64,000 nt of DNA, taken from positions 682,001 through 746,000 of the forward strand of contig NZ_CP026121.1 in NCBI RefSeq assembly GCF_003330845.1, read 5' to 3'. Under the pieces are notes generated by a model that was not told where the DNA came from, ran no database searches, and was given only the letters and a program-made list of their open reading frames with translations. Source of the stretch: Streptomyces sp. Go-475 (GTDB taxonomy: Bacteria > Actinomycetota > Actinomycetes > Streptomycetales > Streptomycetaceae). This document shows, piece after piece, positions 43,157-52,000 of this stretch (position 1 is the stretch's first letter; every line of letters begins with the position of its first letter). Position numbers and translations under genes: made by a program.

Positions 43157-43444
43157 TCACCGCGGCCCGGGCCCCCGGTGCCCCGTACGGGTGGGGTCCG
43201 GGTCGACCAGCTGCGCCGCCATGCCGACGAGGACCAGCCCGCCCGCGATGAGCAGCCCCTGGGACAGGGCGATGCCGCAGCCCAGGACGGTCACGCCGAG
43301 GGCCAGCCCCCACCAGGCGCCGGTACGCCGGTACTCCCGGGGCCGGGCGGGGCGGCCGGTCCGCAGGGCTCGGGCGAATCTGGGGTCCTCCCGCTCGAGT
43401 CGCGCGGCGAGATCGACCAGGCGTTCGTCTTCGGACCGGGGCAC
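43157..43444 (-). CDS. DUF3040 domain membrane protein
   Basis: This 95-residue protein starts VPRSEDERLVDLAARLERED, followed by PRFARAL, the usual DUF3040 N-terminus, and has two membrane helices (about residues 45-80, AWWGLALGVTVLGCGIALSQ then GLLIAGGLVLVGMA). The function of the family is unknown. The GTG at 43444 has GGAAGGAGA upstream. The gene is convergent with the hypothetical gene ending at 43134. Confidence 0.85.
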   Translation of the reverse strand: MPRSEDERLVDLAARLEREDPRFARALRTGRPARPREYRRTGAWWGLALGVTVLGCGIALSQGLLIAGGLVLVGMAAQLVDPDPTRTGHRGPGPR

Positions 43445-43840
43445 GGCTTCTCCTTCCCGAACCCTGCGGCGCTCGGAGGCAGGGCACGGCCGAGGACAGG
43501 GCAAGTCGTGGGGTGGAGGGCCACGTGAGGGTGCGGAGACGGGCAGCCCGCCGAGACGCGACACGGCCGCTCTCACCAGGGCTTCAGCTTCTCCCTCCTC
43601 CTCCGGCTTCCGCCATCGGGCCCAATCCTCATCCTTCCCGGCGACGGCACCCCACGAACGCCGGACCGTGACGGGTGTTCGGCCCGAGGGCGGGTTGCGC
43701 CACGCAGCGCGCCGGACTCGGCCCCGCTCAGGCCCACGTCCACGCCCGCGTCCCGCCCACCCCCGGATTCCACCCGCGCCGGACCTCACCCGGCCCAAAT
43801 CGTGTTGACCGCCCCCGGCAGGCGGTGCTGGAGTCGGCAC
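43445..43840. other. Intergenic gap with no supported gene
   Basis: This 396-bp divergent gap between the DUF3040 gene and a methyltransferase gene contains no recognisable coding region, RNA gene or repeat array. Only GC-biased open frames are present. It should hold the promoters of both flanking genes, but I could not identify convincing elements. Confidence 0.6.
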
Positions 43841-44581
43841 GTGGACAGCATCCCCGCCAACCGGCGGCTCTGGAACCAGATCAGCGGCGCCTACCAGCAG
43901 AGGCACGACTCGCGAATCGGCGCCGCACCCCGGCTGTGGGGCATGTACTCCATCCCCGACGCGCACCTGCGCGCCTTGGGCGACGTCACCGGCAAGCGTG
44001 TCCTCGAACTCGGCTGCGGCGCCGGCCAGTGGTCCAGGGCGCTCGCCGCCGAGGGCGCCCGTGTGGTCGGGCTCGATCTGTCCGAAGCCCAACTCGCCGC
44101 AGCGGCCCGCGCGATGGGAGCGGCCCGCTACCCGCTGGTGCAGGGCGCCGCCGAACAACTCCCCTTCGCCGCCGACAGCTTCGACCTGGTGTTCTGCGAC
44201 TTCGGCGGGCTCAGCTGGGCGCCCCCGCACCTGGCCGTCCCGCAGGCCGCGCGCGTCCTGCGCCGAGGCGGGCGCCTGGTGTTCAACGTCGCCAGCCCAT
44301 GGTTCGAGGCGTGCTACGACGAAGCCGCCGGCCGTGTGACCACGACGCTGCAGCAGGACTACTTCGGGCTGAACACCATCGCCGAAGACGACGGCGCGAC
44401 CAGCTATCAGCTCACGTACGGCGACTGGGTCAGGGTCCTGCGCGGCGCGGGTCTCGTCATCGACGACCTCATCGAGCCGCGGCCCGAACCCGGAACACCC
44501 AACGGCTACAACGAAACCGACCCACCCGACTGGGCACACCGCTGGCCGGCGGAACTGCTCTGGGTGACCCACAAACCGTGA
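43841..44581 (+). CDS. Class I SAM-dependent methyltransferase
   Basis: This 246-residue enzyme transfers a methyl group from S-adenosylmethionine to an unknown acceptor. The SAM-binding motif I is VLELGCGAGQWSRALA (about residues 54-69), the acidic ribose-binding residue is in VVGLDLSEAQL, and motif IV-like FDLVFCDFGGLSW follows. The start region RRLWNQISGAYQQRHDSRI is typical of a common Streptomyces methyltransferase family. The GTG at 43841 has GGAG upstream; the frame is open further 5' without family similarity. Confidence 0.88.
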   Translation: MDSIPANRRLWNQISGAYQQRHDSRIGAAPRLWGMYSIPDAHLRALGDVTGKRVLELGCGAGQWSRALAAEGARVVGLDLSEAQLAAAARAMGAARYPLVQGAAEQLPFAADSFDLVFCDFGGLSWAPPHLAVPQAARVLRRGGRLVFNVASPWFEACYDEAAGRVTTTLQQDYFGLNTIAEDDGATSYQLTYGDWVRVLRGAGLVIDDLIEPRPEPGTPNGYNETDPPDWAHRWPAELLWVTHKP

Positions 44582-44627
44582 GTTCCGCCGCGCCGGGACG
44601 TGCGGGCGTCCCCGCGCCGGACGCCCC

Positions 44628-45890
44628 CTAGCGTTCGGCCGGTTCGGCGGGACGCGGGGCGGGTGTCGTGGTGTCCGGCGGGGGCTCGACGGCGTGCGTC
44701 GGGGCCGTGCGGCCCGGCAGGAGGGTCTTCCCGGCCCGGAGCGCGCGGGCGAGCAGGTGGGCGCGGCCGGCGGCGATGGGGCCGAGGACCGCGAGGACGA
44801 GGACGTACCCGGCGATGAACGGGGCGAGGCGGTCGTCGAGTCCGGCGGTGGCGGCCATGGCGGCCAGGATCAGCGCGAACTCCCCGCGGGCGACGAGCGT
44901 GGTGGCGATCTCGGCGGCGGGCTCGGTGCCGTAGCGGTACACGCGGGCGACGAGGAGGCCCGCGATGACGTTCATCACGAGGGTCAGCGCGGCCGCCGCC
45001 GCGACCGGTCCGACGACGGAGACGATGTCACCGGGGTCGATGGAGAGCCCGAAGGCGAAGAAGAAGATCGCCGCGAAGGCGTCGCGCAGCGGATGCACCA
45101 GGTCCCGGATGCGGGGCCCGGAGGGAGTGCCGGCGAGGATCAGGCCGACCATGAACGCGCCGATGGCGTCGGCGACTCCGAGGACCTCGGCGACGCCGGC
45201 GACGAGGACGGCCGCGCCGAGGAAGCTGATGACGAGCAGTTCGTTGTCGCGGGTGGCGATGAGACGCCCGACCACCTTGGTGCCGTAGCGGGCGGCGGTG
45301 GCCAGCAGCAGGAGGAAGCCGAAGGCCTTGGCGGCCTGCAGGGCCATGTCCGCGACGCCCTGGGCGCCGCTGATGACCGGCTGGAGCGCGGCGAGGTACA
45401 GCGCCAGGAAGATGTCCTCGACGACGATGACGCCCAGGATGAGGCGCGTCTCGGGGCGGCCGATGCGGCCGAGGTCGATGAGGATCTTGGTGACGATGGC
45501 GGACGAGGAGATGCCCAGGACACCGGCGAGCACCAGCGCCTCCCGGACGCCCCAGCCCAGGGCGAAGCCGAATCCCAGCCCGGCGCCGACGTTGAGCAGC
45601 AGATAGATCCCGCCCGCGGTCAGCAGGCGCCGGCCGCCGCTCTTGAGGTCGTCGAGGTGGAACTCCAGGCCCAGGTAGAACAGCAGCAGCACCAGCCCGA
45701 GCGCGGAGAGCATCTCGAAGTCGTGGGCGTCCTGGACGATGACCAGGCCCGGGGTGTGCGGGCCGAGCAGGATGCCCGCGAGCATGAACAGCGGGATCGT
45801 CGGGAGTCCGATCCTGCCGCCGAGGCGGGCGAGGAACGCGGCGGCCAGGAAGGCGCCGCCCATGGCGAGGAGGCTGTCAGCGTGTCCCAC
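44628..45890 (-). CDS. Cation:proton antiporter (CPA2, KefB-like)
   Basis: This 420-residue inner membrane protein exchanges K+ or Na+ for protons. It has about 12 membrane helices with the CPA2 motifs LGLVLLLFYLGLEFHLDDLK (about residues 65-84) and GVLGISSSAIVTKIL, and later FFFAFGLSIDPGDI. There is no C-terminal TrkA-N domain, only a Pro/Thr-rich tail, and no KhtT-like regulatory subunit gene is beside it. The GTG at 45890 has GGAAGG upstream. Confidence 0.92.
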   Translation of the reverse strand: MGHADSLLAMGGAFLAAAFLARLGGRIGLPTIPLFMLAGILLGPHTPGLVIVQDAHDFEMLSALGLVLLLFYLGLEFHLDDLKSGGRRLLTAGGIYLLLNVGAGLGFGFALGWGVREALVLAGVLGISSSAIVTKILIDLGRIGRPETRLILGVIVVEDIFLALYLAALQPVISGAQGVADMALQAAKAFGFLLLLATAARYGTKVVGRLIATRDNELLVISFLGAAVLVAGVAEVLGVADAIGAFMVGLILAGTPSGPRIRDLVHPLRDAFAAIFFFAFGLSIDPGDIVSVVGPVAAAAALTLVMNVIAGLLVARVYRYGTEPAAEIATTLVARGEFALILAAMAATAGLDDRLAPFIAGYVLVLAVLGPIAAGRAHLLARALRAGKTLLPGRTAPTHAVEPPPDTTTPAPRPAEPAER

Positions 45891-46136
45891 GGGTCACCGC
45901 CTTCCCCTCCGCATGGAAGGTGGATCGTTTCTGCGTGCGAGGGTGGATGGGCTCCTCCTTCTGGTGATGTACCGGACATCGTGTTCCTTGTCGGCGTCTG
46001 CCCGAAGTCGCGGTCATCACGACACGCGAAGCTCCGGCCGTGGCCACTCTCACACGCGGTCCGGCCGCCTCACCATCGGTGCTCGCACCCATTTCCGGGT
46101 GCGGACGAGACCCGTCCTCGGCAGGCGGCGGCCTTG

Positions 46137-47600
46137 TCACACCTGCCGGTGGTCGATGCCCAGCAGGCTCGCCGCCGCCCGGAAGTCGGCCGCGTGGTGG
46201 CCGACCGCGAGGGACCAGTGGTGGCCGACGCCCGTGGCGCTCCACGCGTCGACCCATTCACCGGGATCGCGACCGAAGTCGACCCGGCTGGTGGTGTTGC
46301 CGATCTCCAGCAGCGGTCCGGGGACGACAGTGCCCTCGGAGGTGACGAACGACAGACTGCCGTCGGCGTCCTGGCCGAGGCCGAGCAGGGTGACGGGCCC
46401 GTGCTGGACGTCGAACTCGACGCTCACGCCCCAGCCGCGTTTGCCGTGGTAGACGCCGAGGCCGCGCAGCAGCGGGTCGCGGGCGCTGACCGCGAGGTGG
46501 GCGGGTCCGTCGTGGCCCATCTCCACGACGCCGTCCTCGAAGTTCAGGGCCTGGATCTCGGTGAAGGAGCCTCCCGCGCCGACGCTCTGGGAGGCCAACT
46601 GCGCGACGGAGGTACGCAGTTCGTATTCGCCGGCCGCGGGCACGCCCCGGGCGGTGAGCAGGGAGGCGCCGAGGATCATGCCGGCGCCGAGACGCTCGTG
46701 GAGTTCGCCGTCGAGGCCGCGGTGGTAGTAGGCGAGGCTGTCCAGCGCGAAGTCCTCCACCAGCCGGTCCAGGGCGACCGACACGGTCGCGCCCCAGGCG
46801 AAGTCCTCCTCCACCACGCTGTCGTCGAGGGTGAAGACCTGCCGGGCGAGCGCCATCCGCTCGCGGGTCTCCGCCTCGGTCACGCGCTCCACTCGGTGCC
46901 GCAGGTCGTCGAACTCCAGCACCTCGACGTGCGAGCCGAACGTCGTGGCCAGCAGTGTGGGATCGGTCTGCACGTCGAGCATGCCGGGGTAGACGTGTCC
47001 CATGAGGCCGTGCCGGGCGTGCCGGAGGGCGGCGCGGATGTGCGCGGCCCGGATCCACTGCTCGATGCGCCGCCAGGCGGACTCCTGCCGCAGCCAGCCC
47101 GACACCGACCGGAAGGGAATGCCGGCGCGCCGGAAGACATTGCCGACCTCGGGGACGGGGCACTGCCCGCAGTAGGCCAGCCACGCCCCGGTGTCGAAGG
47201 AGGCGTGGTCCATCCGCTCGGTCGGCTGAAGGTCGATGACCAGGACGGGCGTGTGCGAGCGCTGGGCGATCGGCAGGACCATCGACGAGGTGAGGTACGT
47301 CGTCAGGAACAGCACGATCAGGTCGCAGTCGGCGCGGCGCAACTCCTCGGCGGCGCGGGCCCCTTCCTGGGCGTCGGAGACGAACCCGGCGTCGGTGACC
47401 TCGGCGTCCATCCCCCGGAAGCGCTCGGCGACATAGGCGGCCGATTCCTTGAGCTGTGGCAGGAGGCCGGGGAACTGCGGCCAGTACGTGCCGAGTCCGC
47501 CCGCGACCAGTCCGATCCGGGTGCGGCGCCGGGTGACCGGCGGGAGCAGGTCGCGCAGGGCGGCGGCCCGTACGGCCGTGCGGTCCGCTGTCGTTGCCAT
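46137..47600 (-). CDS. L-fucose/L-arabinose isomerase family protein
   Basis: This 487-residue protein resembles the L-arabinose/L-fucose isomerase fold. The N-terminal Rossmann-like domain begins RIGLVAGGLGTYWPQFPGLL (about residues 28-47), then DLIVLFLTTYLTSSMVLP. The central part has GHVYPGMLDVQTDPTLL and a metal-site-like region DSVVEEDFAWGATVSVALDR. These enzymes interconvert aldose and ketose sugars. The exact substrate is unknown, and the family also contains proteins of uncertain activity. It follows the MFS gene by 33 bp on the same strand, so the two form an operon beside a GH106-like hydrolase. Confidence 0.8.
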   Translation of the reverse strand: MATTADRTAVRAAALRDLLPPVTRRRTRIGLVAGGLGTYWPQFPGLLPQLKESAAYVAERFRGMDAEVTDAGFVSDAQEGARAAEELRRADCDLIVLFLTTYLTSSMVLPIAQRSHTPVLVIDLQPTERMDHASFDTGAWLAYCGQCPVPEVGNVFRRAGIPFRSVSGWLRQESAWRRIEQWIRAAHIRAALRHARHGLMGHVYPGMLDVQTDPTLLATTFGSHVEVLEFDDLRHRVERVTEAETRERMALARQVFTLDDSVVEEDFAWGATVSVALDRLVEDFALDSLAYYHRGLDGELHERLGAGMILGASLLTARGVPAAGEYELRTSVAQLASQSVGAGGSFTEIQALNFEDGVVEMGHDGPAHLAVSARDPLLRGLGVYHGKRGWGVSVEFDVQHGPVTLLGLGQDADGSLSFVTSEGTVVPGPLLEIGNTTSRVDFGRDPGEWVDAWSATGVGHHWSLAVGHHAADFRAAASLLGIDHRQV

Positions 47601-47633
47601 GGTCGGTGCTCCTTGTCGGGGTGGTCCGGCGGC

Positions 47634-48896
47634 TCAGGTGCTGGGCACGCGCAGGTCCGCTCTGTCCGCCGCGGCGCCGGCGGAGCGCGGGACCAGGACG
47701 CGGATGATGAACACGCCCGCGAGGGCCGCCGCGGTCATGCAGGCGGTGATCGTCCAGAGCAGGACGGACGCGCTGTGGTCGGCGAGGGCGGGGGTGAAGA
47801 AGGCGGCGACCGCGAAGACGCCCCGGGACAGGGCGTAGGTGAGGCCCTGGGTGGTGCCGCGGGTGTCGGCGGGCAGCGTCAGCTGCGACCACACCTTGTA
47901 GTTCGCCTCGCCCGCGAAGGGGTTGGAGAGCTGGTAGAGCACGAAGAAGACGAGCATCCCGACGAGGGCGCCCGCGGTCAGGGACGCGATGACGAAGGCG
48001 AGGATCTGCACCACCGCGGCCACGTGGAACAGCCGGTCGCGCCAAGGGGTGTCGGCGACGCGCACGAAGGCGAAGGTGAGCAGCACGCCGATGGGGATGA
48101 AGGCCAGGTTGATGCCGGTGGCCAGGCTCTGGGAGGCGTCGCTGACGGTGACGAGCAGATAGGTGCCGAACTGGCCGAAGGTGTTGGCGCCGAGGCCCCA
48201 GGTGACGTAGAAGACGAACGTCGCGGTCATCGGCAGCAGGGCGGCGCGGTTCCAGACGTTCTTCAGCGAGACGCCGCGGGGGGCGGGGTCCGCCTCCTGC
48301 TCTCCCGTGTCCGGCTCGTCGGACAGCTTCAGCCGGGACCTGAGGGCCCAGGTGACGAGCGCGGCGACGGCCAGCTGCCCGGTGATGAGCCGGGCACCGG
48401 TCATGCCGGTGGTGGACAGCACGAAGCCGAGGAAGATGGAGACGGCGATGCCCAGCATCCACATGACCTGCGTGAAGGCCACGAGCCTGCCCCGGGCCCA
48501 GGAGGGCGCGGCGTCCGAGACCACGGCCAGGGACGTCGGGAGGTCGGCGCCGGCCGCGAGGCCCGCGACGAGGACGCCGATCAGCAGCGTGATGTCGTCC
48601 GGCGCGAGCGTGATGACGATCGCGCCGAGCGCGAAGCAGAAGATGTCCCAGTTGTAGACGCGGCGGCGGCCGAAGAGGTCGGCGAGCCGGCCGCCGACGA
48701 GGGATCCGACGGCGATGCAGCCGGTGACGATCGCGCTGATCGCCCCGGCCATCCATACGCCCATGTCGTAACTGTCGCGGTAGATGGCCAGGTTGACGGA
48801 GATGCCGACGATCAGCCCGGCGTCGAGATAGGAGGCCATGCCCGACAGGGCGGCGGCTTTCCAGAGCGGTGTGGGGATGGGGCGGGTACCGGCCAT
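47634..48896 (-). CDS. MFS transporter, probable sugar or sugar-acid importer
   Basis: This 420-residue major facilitator protein has 12 predicted helices. The signature between helices 2 and 3 is GSLVGGRLADLFGRRRVYNWD, cut here to GRLADLFGRRRVYNW (about residues 65-79), and the equivalent in the second half is RVADTPWRDRLFH. The sugar-porter style N-terminus LSGMASYLDAGLIVG is visible. It is the first gene of an operon with the isomerase-like gene. An operator-like site sharing AAAAACGTT lies 65 bp before its ATG. Substrate is inferred to be a monosaccharide released by the neighbouring hydrolase. Confidence 0.9.
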   Translation of the reverse strand: MAGTRPIPTPLWKAAALSGMASYLDAGLIVGISVNLAIYRDSYDMGVWMAGAISAIVTGCIAVGSLVGGRLADLFGRRRVYNWDIFCFALGAIVITLAPDDITLLIGVLVAGLAAGADLPTSLAVVSDAAPSWARGRLVAFTQVMWMLGIAVSIFLGFVLSTTGMTGARLITGQLAVAALVTWALRSRLKLSDEPDTGEQEADPAPRGVSLKNVWNRAALLPMTATFVFYVTWGLGANTFGQFGTYLLVTVSDASQSLATGINLAFIPIGVLLTFAFVRVADTPWRDRLFHVAAVVQILAFVIASLTAGALVGMLVFFVLYQLSNPFAGEANYKVWSQLTLPADTRGTTQGLTYALSRGVFAVAAFFTPALADHSASVLLWTITACMTAAALAGVFIIRVLVPRSAGAAADRADLRVPST

Positions 48897-48960
48897 GATG
48901 CGACTCCGTCGTCTGGTGACATCGCGGTTCCGGGGGCCTGGTCGCAGCGAATATAGGGCG

Positions 48961-48976
48961 AGAAAAACGTTGCAAC
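48961..48976. promoter_or_regulatory. LacI-type operator A (MFS/isomerase operon)
   Basis: AGAAAAACGTTGCAAC lies 65 bp before the MFS start. Its core AAAAACGTT is shared with the sites at 49074-49088 and 54165-54177 (reverse strand). The AACGTT centre is typical of LacI-family operators, and the site is conspicuously AT-rich for this genome. Confidence 0.6.
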
Positions 48977-49073
48977 AAGGTGTCGCGCACGCATGCGTGA
49001 AACGACGTCGTCCTCGGCCGGGCCGTTCACGGATATGGCGTGACCGTTCCAGCTCGCCTACGGTGAGGGTGGC

Positions 49074-49088
49074 CTAAAAACGTTTTAG
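49074..49088. promoter_or_regulatory. LacI-type operator B (GH106-like gene)
   Basis: CTAAAAACGTTTTAG is a near-perfect palindrome ending 10 bp before the GTG of the GH106-like gene. The short distance means a bound repressor would also block the ribosome binding site region of the promoter. Confidence 0.7.
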
Positions 49089-49098
49089 GGGAAGGACC

Positions 49099-52000
49099 GT
49101 GTCCGTGCTCTCCCCCACGCTCCGGCAGCTGTTCGAGGATCCGCCCCGCGCCTTCGGCCCCACTCCCCTGTGGTGGTGGTCGGGTGCGAAGGTCACCCGT
49201 GAGCGACTCGCCTGGCAGCTGCGGGCGTTCGCGGACGGCGGCGTCCACAACCTCGTCGTGATCAATCTGGCTCCGGCCGGCCCCACGTTCGGCGCCATGG
49301 CCGACGACCCCGCGTGGTTCGGTGAGGAGTGGTGGGACCGCTTCACCGATGCCTGCGAGATCGCGGCGGAACTCGGCACCCGCCTGTGGTTCTACGACCA
49401 GATCGGGTTCTCCGGGGCCAATGTGCAGGGGACGGTGACACGGCGTCATCCCGAGGCGGCCGGGCTGGCGCTGCGCTGCCGCGACGCGAGTGTCCGCCGG
49501 GGCAGGGTCGCCCTGCGGGCCGCCGAGACGCCGCTCGCCGCGTACGCCCTGCCGGGGAGGCGGCTCGCGCTCGGCGCGGACGGGGCCGTCGAGGCCGCCG
49601 ACGGCACCCGGGTGCGGCTCGTCACCGCCGTCCCCACGGCCTTCGACTACCTGGACCCGCACGCCGTCGGCCTGCTGATGGACGCCGTCCACCACGAGTA
49701 CGACCGCCGCGTGCCCGAGTACCTCGGCACCGTCGTCGCGGGCAGCTTCCAGGACGAACTGCCCGGCACCAACGCGTGGAGCCACCGCTTCGCCGCCGAG
49801 TTCCGCTCCCGGCGCGGCTACGACCTGCTCGACCACCTGCCGGCCCTGTTCGGCACGGACGCCGGCCCGGCGGAGGGGAAGATCCGCGCCGACTACTACG
49901 CCGTCCGCGCGGAGTTGACCGAGGAGGCCCTGTTCCGGCCGCTCGCCGACTGGCACCGCGAGCGCGGCCTGCTGCTGGGCAGCGACCAGAGCCACCCCGC
50001 CCGCGCGGGCTACCCCGCCCAGTCCACGCAGATCTACACCGACTACTTCCGCACCCACCGCTGGTACAGCGCCGCCGGCAGCGACCACCACGGCGACGCC
50101 AAAGTGCACTCCTCCATGGCCCACCTCTACGGCCACGAGCGCGTCTGGATCGAGGCGTTCCACTCCTCCGGCTGGGGCGGCACGCTGGAGGACACCTACC
50201 ACTGGCTGCTGCCGTTCCTGCGCAGCGGCGCCAACCTGTACAACCCGCACGCCAGTTACTTCGGCACCGCGGGCGGCTGGTTCGAGTGGGCACCGCCGTC
50301 CACCGACTGGCGCCAGCCCTACTGGAAGCAGTACCCGGTGTTCTCGCGGGCGGTGGCGCGGATCTGCTCGATCATGTCCTGGGGCGGCTACGCGGCCGAC
50401 GTGGCGGTCCTGTACCCCACCGCCACCATGCAGACGCTGATCCCGCTGGACGCGCCCGTCCAGCACTTCGGCGACGGCCGGCTGGGCGAGGACCACGCCG
50501 CCACCGACGAGACGCAGCGCCACTACCTGGACCTGTGCGGCACCGGCAACTGGCTCGCCCCGCACGCCGGTTCGCTCGACCGGCACGGCATCTCCTTCGA
50601 CGTCGTCGACGACGACTCCGTCCGGCGCGCCGAGGCCGCGGACGGCGCCCTGCGGATCCGGGACCTGGCGTACACCGCCGTGCTGCTGCCGTCGGCGAGC
50701 GTGCTGGAGGAGGAGACGGCACGCCGGCTGGCCGGACTCCTCGACGCGGGAGGGCGGGTCGTCGTCGTGGGACGGCCGCCCGCGACGGCCGCGGGCCGGG
50801 CCGGTGACGACTCCGTGGTGGCGGCCCTGCTGGCCCACCCCCGGCTGGAACGGGTGCCCGACCCGGAGGCCGGTGCGCGGGCGGTGGCCGACGCGGCCGG
50901 GCACGCGACGGATGACGTGCCGCTGCTCGTCCGGCGGCGGGGGAACGAGGCGGTGGCGCTGGTGACGGCGGCCTTCCCGGAGATCGGCGCGCATCCGCTC
51001 CGGCCCGGCTCCGCCGCCGCCCCCACCGGCACCGTGTCCGTCACCGTGCGGGCGGAGGTCGCCGAGGCCGAGGTCTGGAACCCGGCGACCGGATCCCGCG
51101 GTCCCGCGCGCGTCACCGTCGCCGGGGACGGTACGGGCTCGACCGTCGAGGTGCCGCTGGACGGGGCCCCCGCGGTCCTGGTCGTCTGGCGGGAGGGCAG
51201 GCCGGCGCCGCGGCCCGCTCCCGTGGGTGAGGCGGCCCCGCGGGTGGTCGACGTCTCGACCGGGTGGCAGGGCCGGCTGGTCCCCACCATGGACAACACC
51301 TGGGGCGATCTGGCGCTGCCCGAGGGAGCGCCGGTGGACGAGCCGCAGATCTGGACCATGCGGTGGAGCGAGGGCGAGGCGTGGGAGCGGATCCGGACCA
51401 CGTACGGCAACCGGGTCCTGGTCCTGCCCCCGGTGCCCGTCGACCAGGCCCCCGAGCCGCTGGACGGCCCGCGCGCCGAGCGGATCCTGGCCGGGGAGCT
51501 GCCGCTCGTGCCGCCGGACGCGGGCTGGGAGGTCTCGGTGTACTCGGCGAGCCGCGGCATCCCGGACCAGGGCGGGCTGCTGGGCACCAAGGGGCTGGTG
51601 AACGAGGAGTTCGTCCGTGTCCCCGTGCCGGTCGGCGGGACGGCGGCCCGGGTCCGCGCCCTCGTGGAGACCGACCACCGGGGGCCCGCCGAGCTGCACG
51701 TCGGCGCCGAGGCCGTCAAGCGGGTGTGGTGGAACGGCGAGTTGCTCGCCCCGGAGAGCGGCGGGTACGTGGCCTCGGCCCGGGTCACGGTGTCCCGCGC
51801 GCGCAACGTCCTCGAGTACGAGCTGTCCGGCGCCCAGGACCGGCCCTCGACGATCTCGGCGACCGCCGGCACGCCCCTGGGCAGCTTCTACTGCCTGTCC
51901 GAGCCGGGCGGGCTCGGGCCCCGGCCGCGGTTCATGCGCCCGCCCGAGGACGTACGGCCGGACGGCCGGGTCACCTATCGGGCGCGGCTGCGGGTGCCGG

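Noticed and set aside
43445..43840. Small open frames in the DUF3040-methyltransferase gap considered as genes
   Set aside because: They have Arg/Gly/Pro-biased translations, no start signals and no recognisable motif.
44694..48956. A 1420-codon open frame on the plus strand
   Set aside because: It lies antisense to three well-supported genes (antiporter, isomerase-like, MFS), its translation is low-complexity Gly/Asp/Glu/Arg-rich sequence, and it shows no domain. It is a by-product of high GC at third codon positions.
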